64,000 nucleotides of DNA, taken from NCBI GenBank assembly GCA_002422085.1, contig DISZ01000001.1:1-64000 (forward strand), given 5' to 3'. The position numbers and the translations under genes were made by a program. Under the pieces are notes generated by a model. That model did no database searches. It was not told where the DNA came from and saw nothing but the letters and a program-made list of their open reading frames with translations. The DNA comes from Rhodobacteraceae bacterium UBA6197. GTDB lineage: Bacteria > Pseudomonadota > Alphaproteobacteria > Rhodobacterales > Rhodobacteraceae. This document shows, piece after piece, positions 25,274 through 34,419 of the stretch. Positions within the stretch are counted from its first letter, which is position 1; the number at the start of each line of letters is the position of its first letter.

Positions 25274-27646
25274 CTATAGATCCACGCGCCGCAACCGCAA
25301 TGCATTGGAAATGACGGAGACCGAGGACAGGCTCATCGCCGCTGCGGCGATCATCGGCGACAACAGCAACCCGGTGACGGGGTAAAGCAGCCCGGCCGCA
25401 ATCGGCACGCCAAGCGTGTTGTAGGCGAAGGCGAAAAACAGGTTTTGTCTGATGTTGCGCAGCGTGGCCAAGGCCAGTTTGCGCGCCCGCACGATGCCCA
25501 TGAGGTCGCCCCCCAGAAGGGTGATGCCGGCGCTTTCCATCGCCACGTCGGCGCCGGTGCCCATGGCGATGCCGACATCGGCGGCGGCCAAGGCGGGGGC
25601 GTCGTTCACCCCATCGCCCGCCATGGCGATCTTGTGGCCGTCGCGGCGCAACTGGTCGATCAGTTTCTTCTTGTCTTCCGGCAGGATGCCAGCGCGCACC
25701 TCGTCAATGCCAAGGTTGCCTGCCACCGCCCGAGCCGTGCGTTCGTTGTCTCCGGTCGCCATGATGATGCGCAGCCCCTGCGCATGAAGTTCCTTGATCG
25801 CCTGTGCGGTCGAGCCCTTGATCGGATCGGCCACCGCCACAAGGCCTGCAAGCGCCCCATCGACCGCGACAAACATCGCCGTTTTGCCGACCTTGCGCAG
25901 GGCGTCGGCATTTGCCTCTGCCTCATCCGTGTCCAGACCCATCTCGCGCATCATCGCCGCGTTGCCAAGCGCCACGGCACGCGCGCCAACTTTGCCGCGA
26001 ACGCCCTTGCCGGTAACCGCTTTGAAATTCGCGGCGTCCTGACGGGCCACGCCTTGCGCCTCGGCGCCTTCGACGATGGCTTCGGCCAGAGGATGCTCCG
26101 AACCGCGTTCGAGGGCTGCTGCCAGCGACAGAATGTCTGCCTCGGTAATCTCACCAAGGGCCACGGTATCGGTCAGCCTTGGCTTGCCCATGGTCAGGGT
26201 GCCGGTCTTGTCGACGATCAGCGTGTCGACCGCTGCCATCCGCTCCAGCGCCTCGGCGTCCTTGATCAACACGCCCGCCTGCGCCCCGCGCCCTGCCGCC
26301 GTGGTGATCGAGATTGGTGTCGCCAGGCCCAGCGCGCAGGGGCAGGCGATGATCAGCACCGAGACGGCCGAGGCGATGGCAAAAACCAGCGCCGGTTCGG
26401 GCCCGAAGATCAGCCAGACGACGAAGGCGAAGATCGCCACCCCGACCACCGTCGGCACGAAGATCGCCGACACCCGGTCGGCCAGCCCCTGAATTGGCGC
26501 ACGCGACCGTCGGGCGTTCGACACCATCGCCACGATCTGCGCCAGCACCGTATCGGCGCCGACCTTGCCCGCCTCGATCACGAGGCTGCCGTTCTTGTTG
26601 ATCGTGGCACCAGTCACCGCATCGCCCGGACCCTTTTCGATCGGCATCGACTCGCCGGTCAGCATGCTTTCGTCCAGGTTGGACCGCCCCTCGATCACGG
26701 TGCCGTCCACCGGCACGGCATCACCGGGGCGCACCCGCAGTCTGTCGCCCGCCATGATGTTCTCCAGCGGCGCGTCGTACTCCGACCCATCGGGCAGGAT
26801 GCGCCGCGCAGTCTTCGGCGCGAGATCAAGAAGCGCGCGGATCGCATCGCCGGTGCGTTCGCGTGCCCGCAGTTCCAGAATCTGGCCCACGAAGACCAGC
26901 GCCACGATCACCACGGCGGCCTCGAAATAGGTGCCCACGCCTTGGCCCATTCGATACTGCTCGGGAAACACACCCGGCAGGAAGGTGGCGACCAGCGAAT
27001 ACAGATAGGCCGCCGCCACGCCGAGGCTGATCAGCGTCCACATGTTGGGGGATCGGTTCACCACCGAGTCCAAGCCGCGTTTGAAGAACGGCAAGGCAGC
27101 CCAGAGCACGATCGGCGTCGCCAGCACAAATTCCAGATAGCTGGCCGTCTGATGCCCGATCCAGTCGCGCACAGGCAGGGCGACGAACTCGCCCATTGTC
27201 AGCACGATCAGCGGCACCGCCGCCGCCGCCGAGATCCACATCCGGCGGGTGAAATCCGTCAGCTCATGGCTGGGCTCGTCCGAGGGCAGCATCGGTTCCA
27301 GCGCCATGCCGCAGATCGGACAGGCCCCCGGCGCGTCGCGGATAATCTCGGGGTGCATCGGGCAGGTGTACTGGACGTTTGCAGGCGCTGCTTTCGCGCG
27401 GCCGGCGGCGCGGCCCGAGGCGTAGAACCACGGATCGGCCTTGAATTTCGTTTGGCATTTCTCGGAACAGAAATGGAAGGTCTTTTCCTCGAACATCGCG
27501 GCGCGTGTGTCGGGCGTCAAGGTGACCGACATGCCGCAGACCGGGTCGATGGCCTGTGGACCGGCTGCCGTTGCGGACCTGTCGTTGCCCGGGGCCATTT
27601 CGGGCCCCGAATGGGTATGACCTTTATGCGGACCGACGACGGGCAT
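25274..27646 (-). CDS. Copper-translocating P1B-type ATPase
   Basis: A 790-residue heavy-metal P-type ATPase. N-terminal metal-handling domains: a His-rich start (GPHKGHTHSG), a YHS domain (about 33-75, DPVCGMSV ... FCSEKC) and a short heavy-metal-binding domain (about 92-118, YTCPMHPE ... CPICGM). Core motifs: TGES (330-333), CPC in the transport helix (435-437), DKTGT with phosphorylated D479, and MAGDGVNDAPAL. CPC predicts Cu(I)/Ag(I) efflux from the cytoplasm. AAGGAG precedes the ATG at 27646. It is convergent with the multicopper oxidase/cytochrome genes and lies downstream of the DUF302 and small membrane genes on the same strand. Confidence 0.95.
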   Translation of the reverse strand: MPVVGPHKGHTHSGPEMAPGNDRSATAAGPQAIDPVCGMSVTLTPDTRAAMFEEKTFHFCSEKCQTKFKADPWFYASGRAAGRAKAAPANVQYTCPMHPEIIRDAPGACPICGMALEPMLPSDEPSHELTDFTRRMWISAAAAVPLIVLTMGEFVALPVRDWIGHQTASYLEFVLATPIVLWAALPFFKRGLDSVVNRSPNMWTLISLGVAAAYLYSLVATFLPGVFPEQYRMGQGVGTYFEAAVVIVALVFVGQILELRARERTGDAIRALLDLAPKTARRILPDGSEYDAPLENIMAGDRLRVRPGDAVPVDGTVIEGRSNLDESMLTGESMPIEKGPGDAVTGATINKNGSLVIEAGKVGADTVLAQIVAMVSNARRSRAPIQGLADRVSAIFVPTVVGVAIFAFVVWLIFGPEPALVFAIASAVSVLIIACPCALGLATPISITTAAGRGAQAGVLIKDAEALERMAAVDTLIVDKTGTLTMGKPRLTDTVALGEITEADILSLAAALERGSEHPLAEAIVEGAEAQGVARQDAANFKAVTGKGVRGKVGARAVALGNAAMMREMGLDTDEAEANADALRKVGKTAMFVAVDGALAGLVAVADPIKGSTAQAIKELHAQGLRIIMATGDNERTARAVAGNLGIDEVRAGILPEDKKKLIDQLRRDGHKIAMAGDGVNDAPALAAADVGIAMGTGADVAMESAGITLLGGDLMGIVRARKLALATLRNIRQNLFFAFAYNTLGVPIAAGLLYPVTGLLLSPMIAAAAMSLSSVSVISNALRLRRVDL

Positions 27647-27789
27647 TTCTTTCTCCTTTCGAAGTCTGCATCGCGCAAAGGCCGATGCCCAAGCCCCCTG
27701 TGATCGGGCCCCCCGCACTCAGGCCTTTGGTAGCGGTGTGCTGCGTCCCGGAACTGGAACAGCAGCGCAGAAAGTCGCGGTGCGCCTGT

Positions 27790-28176
27790 TCAGATCGCCT
27801 TGACGGCCTCTGCCAGAAGATCGCGCACCTGACCTGCGATCGCCTGTAGCGCCGGGTTGCGGATCGCCTGCATGGAGGCAACAGGATCAATGGCGCCGAC
27901 CTCGATCCCGCCCTCGACCTCGCGCAGGATCACATTGCAAGGCAGCATTGCGCCGACGCGCGGCTCGATTTCGATCGCCCGATGCGCCATCTGCGGGTTG
28001 CACGCGCCAAGGATGCGATAGGCCGGCATCTCGACATCCAGCTTTTTCTTCATCGTCGCCTTGACGTCGATCTCGGTCAGGACGCCAAAGCCCTTGTCGG
28101 TCAGGGCTGCCCGGGTGCGGACATCCACCGCGTTGAAATCCGCATCCGTTATCAGGCGATTGATTGTGTAATCCAT
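27790..28176 (-). CDS. DUF302 domain protein
   Basis: A 128-residue soluble protein matching the DUF302 family over its length (GVLTEIDVKATMKKKLDVEM, ILGACNPQMAHRAIEIEP, GAMLPCNVILREVEGGIEVG). Two conserved-position cysteines (in GACNP and LPCNV) might bind metal. DUF302 proteins are frequent neighbours of copper ATPases and multicopper oxidases; their biochemical role is unknown. It starts 16 bases downstream of the small membrane-peptide gene and lies 143 bases ahead of the ATPase gene. Confidence 0.88.
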   Translation of the reverse strand: MDYTINRLITDADFNAVDVRTRAALTDKGFGVLTEIDVKATMKKKLDVEMPAYRILGACNPQMAHRAIEIEPRVGAMLPCNVILREVEGGIEVGAIDPVASMQAIRNPALQAIAGQVRDLLAEAVKAI

Positions 28177-28192
28177 TGGAACCCCTTTCGAT

Positions 28193-28306
28193 TCATTTTC
28201 GCAGGTATTTTATCAATGCCGCGATCGCGAGGCCGACCAGCACAAGGATGACGATCATCCAGAGCCAGCCAAAGCCCATGCCCAAGCCCATACCATATCC
28301 GTTCAT
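28193..28306 (-). CDS. 37-residue single-span membrane peptide
   Basis: A very short gene that is easily missed: MNGYGMGLGMGFGWLWMIVI, followed by a hydrophobic stretch and a basic end (KYLRK). It has a glycine/methionine/tryptophan-rich N terminus and one TM helix (about 14-33). A strong AGGAGG lies at the right distance (within 28307-28322) ahead of the ATG, which supports real translation. It lies between the EF-hand gene and the DUF302 gene on the same strand. Short GM-rich membrane peptides like this occur next to copper/silver resistance genes. Function unknown; it could assist or regulate the ATPase. Confidence 0.72.
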   Translation of the reverse strand: MNGYGMGLGMGFGWLWMIVILVLVGLAIAALIKYLRK

Positions 28307-28411
28307 TTTCGTTGCCTCCTGATCCGAAACCGCTTTGCGCGCGTCAACCGGCACATGGTCCGATTGGCGATGAAAAGGCGCGCGTCAGTTATTGTCCATC
28401 ATGCCCTGTCC

Positions 28412-28899
28412 CTAACCCGGCATGCCGCCCTGCTGCCCGCCCATATGGCTTTGCATCATCGCGGCCATGGCGGTCATTTCTGCTTTCGCTACCTGTGCAT
28501 CTCCGTCTGCATTGTGCATCTGGAAGGCGCGCACACTCATCGGCCGAGTGTGGGCCGCGTGCATCACGGCAAACTCGTCCAGCGACAGGCTGCCGTTGGC
28601 GTCGCTACCATTGGCCGCAAGTTCGGCCTGAATGCCGGCGGTCATTTCCTCGGGGCTGAGGGCGCCGTCCTTGTTGGTGTCGAACGTCGCCATGGCATAG
28701 CTTTGACCTGCGCCCATCATCATGCCCATGCCACCACCCATCATGCCGTCATGTCCCCCCATCATGCCGCCATCCATCATTTCGCGGCCGCCATGCTGTC
28801 CAATGCCTTGCTCGGCCTGATGGGCGATCACCGGCACCGCCACGGCGCCAAGACCAAGGGTGGCAAGGCGGCAAGGGCGAGTTTGGTTGCACGTTTTAT
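28412..28899 (-). pseudogene. EF-hand protein gene with broken 5' end
   Basis: Residues after the leader are a Met/Gly-rich stretch (GGMMGGHDGMMGGGMGMMMG) and three EF-hand-like loops (DTNKDGALSPEE, DANGSLSLDEF, HNADGDAQVAKAE), as in periplasmic calcium-binding proteins of copper islands. The start is damaged. AGGAG (28907-28911) is seven bases ahead of an ATA (28897-28899) that opens a perfect signal-peptide reading, IKRATKLALAAL. One base then appears deleted, and the rest of the protein continues in another frame (TLGLGAVAVPVIA). A downstream GTG at 28843 gives a 143-residue product without a full leader. Either a recent pseudogene or a sequence error. Confidence 0.7.
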
Positions 28900-29076
28900 T
28901 CTGTCTCTCCTGAATTGGATCGTGATGTAGCCAGTCTGGAGATCAGATGTCCCACAGGTTTGTCAGGCGGGCCGGTGTTTTGTCTCAATCTGTCGCAATC
29001 GGCGGCATGGTCAAGGATTGCGACATTCTTCTGGGCGCGCGGCTTGCAGGTTCAGTTCGTATCGGCGTCAGGAGAC

Positions 29077-30071
29077 ATGATGATATCGCAACCGCCCCAA
29101 ATTCTGATCGTCGATGGCCACCGCGAGATCCGCGAAGCGCTGGTCAGGCATTTGAAGAAGAGCGGCATGCGCGCGACCTCTGCGGCAGACGCTGTGGCCA
29201 TGGACACGGAATGAAGGTCGGGCCGTTCGACCTGATCGTGCTGGATCTGATGATGCCGGGCGAAGCTGGCCTGTCGGTGTGTCGCCGCCGGCGCACGAAG
29301 GGCGGCATCCCGATCCTGATGTTGACCCCCTTGGGCGATGAAACCGATCGCATCGTCGGGCTGGAAGTCGGCGCCGATGGCGGGGCCTTCCGAGGTGCGC
29401 GAGACCACCCAAGCATTCAACCGGATGAAAGGCCGGCTGACGCGGTTCGTGAACGAACGCACGCATATGCTCGCCGCCCTCGGCCACAACCTGCGCTCGC
29501 CCCTGACCGCGATGCGGCTTCGGATCGAAATGCTGGACGAAACCGACGGCAGCATCCGGCTGAAGGCGCTGGTCGAGGAACTGCAGTCCATGGTCGAGGC
29601 CACGCTGGAGTTCGCGCGAGGTGTCGCCAAGGCAGAGCCCGCAGCCACGGTTGGCCTCGCCGAGTTGCTGGGCGATCTGGTAGGCGATGTGGATGAGCAC
29701 AGGGCCACCCTTGCACCGGCGCAGGCGCTGCCCGCCACCATCCGCCCGCAGGCCCTGAACCGCGCGCTGCGCAACCTGACGACAATGCGGTGCGCTATGG
29801 CGGTCTAGAAAAGGTGACGCTGAAACAAGAACCGGGAACCGCCGTCATCACCATTGCCGACACGGGACCGGAATTGCCCGAGGATCAGCTTTGGGCCATC
29901 TTTGAGCCCATTGTGCGTCTGGAAGGTTCAAGAAGCCGTGATACGGGGGGGGGGGGCGGTCTGGGCTTGGCCATCACCCGAACCGTCATTCAGGCACATG
30001 GCGGGACGGTGCGGCTTGGCAACCTGCCCGGCGGCGGGCTGCAAGCAGTTGTTTGCCTGCCGACCGGATAG
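29077..30071 (+). pseudogene. Collapsed two-component system (response regulator fused to histidine kinase remnant)
   Basis: A good ribosome-binding site (AGGAG) and ATG at 29077 open a response-regulator receiver domain (ILIVDGHREIREALVRHLKK). It is interrupted by a stop at 29212 and continues in another frame (FDLIVLDLMMPGEAGLS, the phosphorylatable Asp kept) to about 29375. There, with no DNA-binding domain, the sequence passes into the HAMP end and dimerisation domain of a sensor kinase (LAALGHNLRSPLTAMRLRIE, phospho-His box intact). A further one-base loss at about 29775 breaks the N box; the ATPase domain resumes (DNAVRYGGLEK ... DTGGGGGLGLAI) and ends at 30071. In the receiver the acidic pair VDD is VDG. 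At least three frame breaks and one large internal deletion: not functional as read. Confidence 0.85.
29945..29956 (+). repeat. 12-base G homopolymer in the kinase remnant
   Basis: Twelve consecutive G residues lie in the G1 box of the histidine-kinase remnant. Intact kinases read DTGG-x-GLGL; here one additional glycine codon is present, consistent with replication slippage in the tract. Confidence 0.9.
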
Positions 30072-30704
30072 GCGCGATCATACCGGCGCTGGCCCTGACG
30101 TTGGTTCGGACCCAGTGGCGGCGAGTCACGGCACGGCCGAGGTCTATTGATCTCATTTGATTTTTTTCAAACAAGGTTCGACGATAGCGCCGCCCCCTTC
30201 ACGTTGCGATCCACGTCCATCCGGGTTTCGTCCCGCCGTTTCCCCTCGCCTTCCGGGCTGCGTCCTTCCGGCCGCCAAATCCGCACAGCAGCGTCCGTGG
30301 GGCGGCTTCCGAAAGATGCCTCGGAACGCACCGGCATGCGCGGCCGCCGGGGCGCAGGCGCTGCGGGACCCGCTCCACCGTCCGTGGCAGTCTTCACCTG
30401 TTTCGACGACAGAATTTGCGACCGTTCGCCGCGGCAATGGATCCAGAGAGAGACGCACACGCGAAGTGTGCCGGTTTCCGCCGACCGAAAGCGCATGCTG
30501 GTGCGTCACATGCGGCCCGCCCTTGTCGACGGTCGGCGGGCGGCGGACATCAGAGCCGCGGGGCCGCACGTGCAGGGAACGAAGGCAACGACACGCTCGA
30601 AAAACGAGTGCTGCGGCGCAAAGATTCACCGGTCTGGCGCGCGGTGCCTTGAACGCCAAAACCGGATTTCAAACGGGCCACGGATAGCGGACGCAGAACG
30701 GCCG
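30072..30704. other. 633-bp stretch with no supportable gene
   Basis: Frames are open on both strands because the DNA is GC-rich, but no frame shows a ribosome-binding site, family motif or consistent codon bias. It lies between the decayed two-component genes and the end of a small exported-protein gene; it may be further decayed DNA. Confidence 0.5.
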
Positions 30705-31049
30705 TCACTCGGCCAATGTCAATTGCAGCCCGTTTGAGGCGCGATAAACGCCTTCGGACTGGCTGATGAATGTCAAACACTCGTCGACCTTGCGAGGACC
30801 GGTTTCGAGTTTCACGCAAAGCTGATCGCCCGACATCGTCCAATGGCCCTGTCCGGTGCCAAGGGGCGATCGCATCGTTACCGTACCATCCCGATCATAG
30901 CGCAACGCCACCGAAAGGATGCCCTTGCGGCCCTGAAAGCCATGCCCCACGATCTGGCTTTCGATGTCCTTCGCCGAGAGGAATTGTTCCGAATTGGCCC
31001 CCGTCCCGAACGCAACCAGGGTGCCGACAACAAGAGCCGTGATTTTCAT
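30705..31049 (-). CDS. Small exported protein of unknown function
   Basis: A 114-residue protein with a short signal peptide (about 1-19, MKITALVVGTLVAFGTGANS) and a compact beta-rich mature part (RYDRDGTVTMRS, GHWTMSGDQLCVKLETGP, with cysteines in QLCV and DECLTF). This pattern resembles small lipocalin-like or DUF995-like periplasmic proteins, but I do not recognise the family with certainty. The start at 31049 is chosen because it opens the leader; upstream extensions are not protein-like. Confidence 0.6.
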   Translation of the reverse strand: MKITALVVGTLVAFGTGANSEQFLSAKDIESQIVGHGFQGRKGILSVALRYDRDGTVTMRSPLGTGQGHWTMSGDQLCVKLETGPRKVDECLTFISQSEGVYRASNGLQLTLAE

Positions 31050-31340
31050 GCCGTGAAGAAGGTTTCGCCTTGGCGCTAGGGTCGGCAATCGTCTTGACGC
31101 GGCGTGGGATTTGCTCGCCGTTGCCGGCAGGAGGTGACGCGCCGGAAATCCGCGCTGGCCACAATTCAGTTCTTTTGTCATCGGTTTTGCCTTCCTCGGT
31201 TGTATCGGCGCCGGTTCAGCTTTTGGACGCGGGCGGTTCCGCCGGCGCGAAACCTTCCGTGATAATTGATCCATCCCGGCATCAGGACCGCGCTGCGGCG
31301 CGCGGCGATGCTACTCGGACGACCCCCGGTGCTGTGGTTC

Positions 31341-31814
31341 TCAAGGGATCGGTGCATGGCGGGGCAATGTGCGATTCCTTCCGCTAGAGAGCCGCGGGCG
31401 ACCAGTAGCCGGGGAAATCCGCGCCGCGCTGACGCCACCGGGATCGCGATGCGCCAAAGCCGGCTTCCTTTCGCGCAGGTCCGGAAACTCGTCGGCCCAA
31501 CGTTCGGCCATCAGATCCCGGTTGTCCTGCGGTGCCAGAAAGTCCTGCGAAAAGTGTATGTCGTGGATCTGCGGCGCCGGTTTGCCGTCGCGCGCGTCAT
31601 CGCCGGCAACAAGGGCACTCGGGCTGTCCTTGTCGGCGATCTCGACAAACGGCATCTCTGTGTGCAAAAGGACCTGCCGATACGGAGCCCGAACGGCAGA
31701 GACCGGCTTTGCGCCCTGCGCCGACGCCAAGGCCGCAGCGCCGACAACCGGAACGGACACCGGCCAGAACAAGAGACGTCGGTTGCTTCGAGGGATTTCA
31801 GGTTTCACAGACAT
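31341..31814 (-). CDS. Possible exported protein, uncertain
   Basis: A 157-residue frame opening with SNRRLLFWPVSVPVVGAAAL, which looks like a signal or anchor segment with a leading arginine pair, then a soluble part (QVLLHTEMPFVEIADKDSPS, APQIHDIHFSQDFLAPQDN). Codons favour G/C in the third position up to about 31440, as in real genes here. The last 30 residues lose that character; another frame there ends neatly (DFPGYWSPAAL then stop), so a frameshift near the 3' end is possible. No strong ribosome-binding site. Family not recognised. Confidence 0.4.
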   Translation of the reverse strand: MSVKPEIPRSNRRLLFWPVSVPVVGAAALASAQGAKPVSAVRAPYRQVLLHTEMPFVEIADKDSPSALVAGDDARDGKPAPQIHDIHFSQDFLAPQDNRDLMAERWADEFPDLRERKPALAHRDPGGVSAARISPATGRPRLSSGRNRTLPRHAPIP

Positions 31815-31867
31815 TCCGGGCAATCCCTTGTTTCGTGTTTCGAGCCTTTCCCAATGACAGCCATCGT

Positions 31868-32275
31868 TCAAATGGCGATGTGTCGGCAATGACTCTGATG
31901 TCGCAAAGCCACGACGGATATCAGGGCCCACACCACCGTGCGCAGGCTCATCGCGCCCACCGTGCGCATCTCGTAGGCACCGCCCACAAGCACATGGATG
32001 CCGAAGGACACCAGAACCAAGGTGGTGCCCGCCAGGATGCCGATCGAAAGCCACACCGCCCAGCGATGCCGCAAGATCAATCCGATCCCGGCCAAGACAT
32101 AGGCAAACCCGGCAACAAAGTTGAACCACAGCACAAACGGCACCGCATTCCCCATCGCCGCGCGGGCCTCGGCCCCACCGAACAGGGCGCGCCCGCCCGA
32201 AAAGATGGTCAGCACCCCGAACAACAGCGCCACGATGGCTGCGATCAGCAGGCCAGTATTTCGATTGAAGCTCAT
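31868..32275 (-). CDS. Small integral membrane protein of unknown function
   Basis: A 135-residue protein with four predicted TM helices (about 8-27, 44-66, 70-92 and 104-124); sequence includes FVLWFNFVAGFAYVLAGIGL and WAVWLSIGILAGTTLVLVSF. No catalytic motif. It resembles small DoxX-like or uncharacterised four-helix membrane proteins but cannot be placed. It lies 42 bases downstream of phaC on the same strand, so may be cotranscribed with it. Confidence 0.65.
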   Translation of the reverse strand: MSFNRNTGLLIAAIVALLFGVLTIFSGGRALFGGAEARAAMGNAVPFVLWFNFVAGFAYVLAGIGLILRHRWAVWLSIGILAGTTLVLVSFGIHVLVGGAYEMRTVGAMSLRTVVWALISVVALRHQSHCRHIAI

Positions 32276-32317
32276 TTGCCATATCCTTTGATGTGAGGCA
32301 CTGCGCTACGGCGGCAC

Positions 32318-34246
32318 CTACTTTTGCAACACATATGTGCCCGGCGCATCGGCGAGGATCGGGCAACCGGCCCTTGGATTGCCCATGGCGGGTGGCGCCG
32401 TCGGGTCCCCGGAATGGCCATCAAGCCAAGCCACCCACGCCTGCCACCATGATCCGTCGCGTTTGTCGGTCTGGCTCACCCATGTCTGCGGATCGATGTG
32501 GCGATCCAAGGCATTCTTGGTGCGCATTTGATAGGATCGACGTGGATGGCCGGGTTCGCTCACGATGCCGGAGTTGTGCCCGCCACTGGTCAGCGCAAAG
32601 GTTACGTCGGTATCGGCAAGCGCCGCTATCTTGAAGACCGAGGGCCAGGGTGCGACATGATCCTTGAGCGTGCCGACCGCGAAGATCGGGGCGCGGATAT
32701 CGGACAACGCAACCGGGCGACCCTCAACGTCAAAACGACCCTCAGCCAGATCGTTGTTGAGGTAAAGCTTGCGCAGATATTCCGAATGCATCGCATAGGG
32801 CATCCGCGTGCCATCCGCATTCCAGGCCATGAGGTCGTTCGTTCGGGGCTGCTCGCCCATGAGGTAGTGTCGGATAACGCGGGACCAGACCAGATCATTC
32901 GAGCGCAGCATCTGGAACGCGCCGGCCATCTGCGTCGTGTCCAGGTAGCCCTGTTTCCACATGATACTGTCCAGAAAGGAAAGCTGGCTTTCGTCGATGA
33001 ACAGCTGCAATTCGCCGGGTTCCGTAAAATCGACCTGACTTGCCAACAGCGACAGCGACGCAAAAGGATCATCCTCGCCACGGGCAATGGCGGCTGCGGC
33101 TATGGTCAGCAAGGTTCCGCCCAGACAATAGCCGGAGGCATGGATCTTGCGGTTCGGAACGATCAACCGGATCGCATCCAGCGCGGCCATCACGCCAAGT
33201 TGGCGATAATCCTCCATCGTCAGGTCGCGGTCGTCTGCATCCGGGTTCTTCCACGAAATCATGAAAACCGTGTATCCCCGGCTCACGAGATACGTCACCA
33301 GCGAGTTCTTCGGCGAGAGGTCGAGAATATAATATTTCATGATCCAAGCCGGAACAATCAGGATCGGCTCGGGGCGCACAGTATCCGTGAGGGGGGCATA
33401 CTGAATTAGCTCGATCAATCGATTGCGGTAGACGACCTTCCCCTTTGTCACCGCCACGTCCCTGCCCGGCTGATAGTCCCCGGTGCCTTGCGAGGGGGCG
33501 CCGGTCATCGTCCCTTGCATGTCCTTCAGGAAATTCTGTGCCCCTCGAACCAGATTCAGACCCGCCTGATCGCGCGTATTTCGCAGTATCTCGGGGTTGG
33601 TGAGCAGAAAATTGGACGGCGAGACCGTATCAAGCAACTGCCGCGTCAGGAATTGCAGTTCGCGCTCGTGCTGGGCGGTGACGCCGGGAACGCCAGTGAC
33701 TGCGTTGTGCCACCACTGCTGCTGCAACAGAAAACCCTGATAGATCAGGTTGAACGGCTTCATCTGCCATGCATCGTCGCTGAACCGGCGATCCTGTGGC
33801 AATGGCTCGATGCAGGGTTCGGTCTTGTCGGTCGACCGTGCGGTGTCGAGCGCATACCGATAGTGGCGACGGCTCTTTTCGACGGCTTTTTCGGCAAGTT
33901 GCAAGCGTTTACCCGGCGCGGCAATGATGTGCGTCGTCCAGTCGAACCACGCGCCCATCAGCGCGGCAGGGGATAGCCCATGCGTGAAACGGGCAAGCGA
34001 CGCATGCATGGCGTGATCAAGGCTTTCGTGAAGACTGGCAGCCGTATCAGCGCCTTGGACAGGTTGCGGCGTTTGCGCAACTGGGTCACCCTCTGGCAGT
34101 GGTGGTGTATTCTGGATCTGACCAGCGGTGCCACTGGCGGCGGTCGGCGTCCGGCCTGTGTTGCGACGCGACGCCGCCTTGCCGGGTTCTTTCTTGTCCC
34201 CAACCATGCGCGGGGTCATCGCCGGTGCTGCGGCTTTCTCATCCAT
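32318..34246 (-). CDS. phaC: Class I poly(3-hydroxyalkanoate) synthase
   Basis: A 642-residue polymerase that builds polyhydroxyalkanoate from (R)-3-hydroxyacyl-CoA. The alpha/beta-hydrolase core carries the modified lipase box GYCLGG with nucleophile C374, plus the Trp/Asp/His-containing segments expected later (GTLKDHVAPWPS, GGHNSGIVSEPG with the catalytic His). PhaC_N-type residues (WWHNAVTGVPGV, TNPEILRNT) precede it. It is about 40 residues longer than usual because of a low-complexity N terminus (about 1-65, Pro/Thr/Ala-rich). The ATG at 34246 is preferred over the adjacent GTG. It is divergent from a membrane protein and TetR gene across a 173-base gap holding a likely TetR operator. 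Confidence 0.94.
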   Translation of the reverse strand: MDEKAAAPAMTPRMVGDKKEPGKAASRRNTGRTPTAASGTAGQIQNTPPLPEGDPVAQTPQPVQGADTAASLHESLDHAMHASLARFTHGLSPAALMGAWFDWTTHIIAAPGKRLQLAEKAVEKSRRHYRYALDTARSTDKTEPCIEPLPQDRRFSDDAWQMKPFNLIYQGFLLQQQWWHNAVTGVPGVTAQHERELQFLTRQLLDTVSPSNFLLTNPEILRNTRDQAGLNLVRGAQNFLKDMQGTMTGAPSQGTGDYQPGRDVAVTKGKVVYRNRLIELIQYAPLTDTVRPEPILIVPAWIMKYYILDLSPKNSLVTYLVSRGYTVFMISWKNPDADDRDLTMEDYRQLGVMAALDAIRLIVPNRKIHASGYCLGGTLLTIAAAAIARGEDDPFASLSLLASQVDFTEPGELQLFIDESQLSFLDSIMWKQGYLDTTQMAGAFQMLRSNDLVWSRVIRHYLMGEQPRTNDLMAWNADGTRMPYAMHSEYLRKLYLNNDLAEGRFDVEGRPVALSDIRAPIFAVGTLKDHVAPWPSVFKIAALADTDVTFALTSGGHNSGIVSEPGHPRRSYQMRTKNALDRHIDPQTWVSQTDKRDGSWWQAWVAWLDGHSGDPTAPPAMGNPRAGCPILADAPGTYVLQK

Positions 34247-34335
34247 CACTCAGGCCTCCAAAATCCACGACAGCGCCGGTCCGACAGAGGCGATCAGTTC
34301 GATCACATGCTGCGCCAGAATCGTGTGAATGCAAA

Positions 34336-34355
34336 GATAGTAATTGATTACTTTC
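34336..34355. promoter_or_regulatory. Candidate TetR operator between phaC and the membrane-protein gene
   Basis: GATAGTAATTGATTA then CTTTC, containing the inverted repeat AGTAAT-TG-ATTACT. Thirteen of the first 15 bases recur upstream of the second TetR gene at 36192-36206. Position in a divergent promoter region supports an operator role for one or both TetR proteins. Confidence 0.5.
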
Positions 34356-34419
34356 TAAAATCAAGCCATGCTGAAACGTGACGCGTCCCCCCTACCGGCA
34401 ACAACAAAAGGTCGACATC

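Noticed and set aside
25445..27703. Plus-strand open frame (752 codons) opposite the copper ATPase
   Set aside because: Antisense of an unmistakable P-type ATPase; His/Gln/Arg-rich composition typical of shadow frames.
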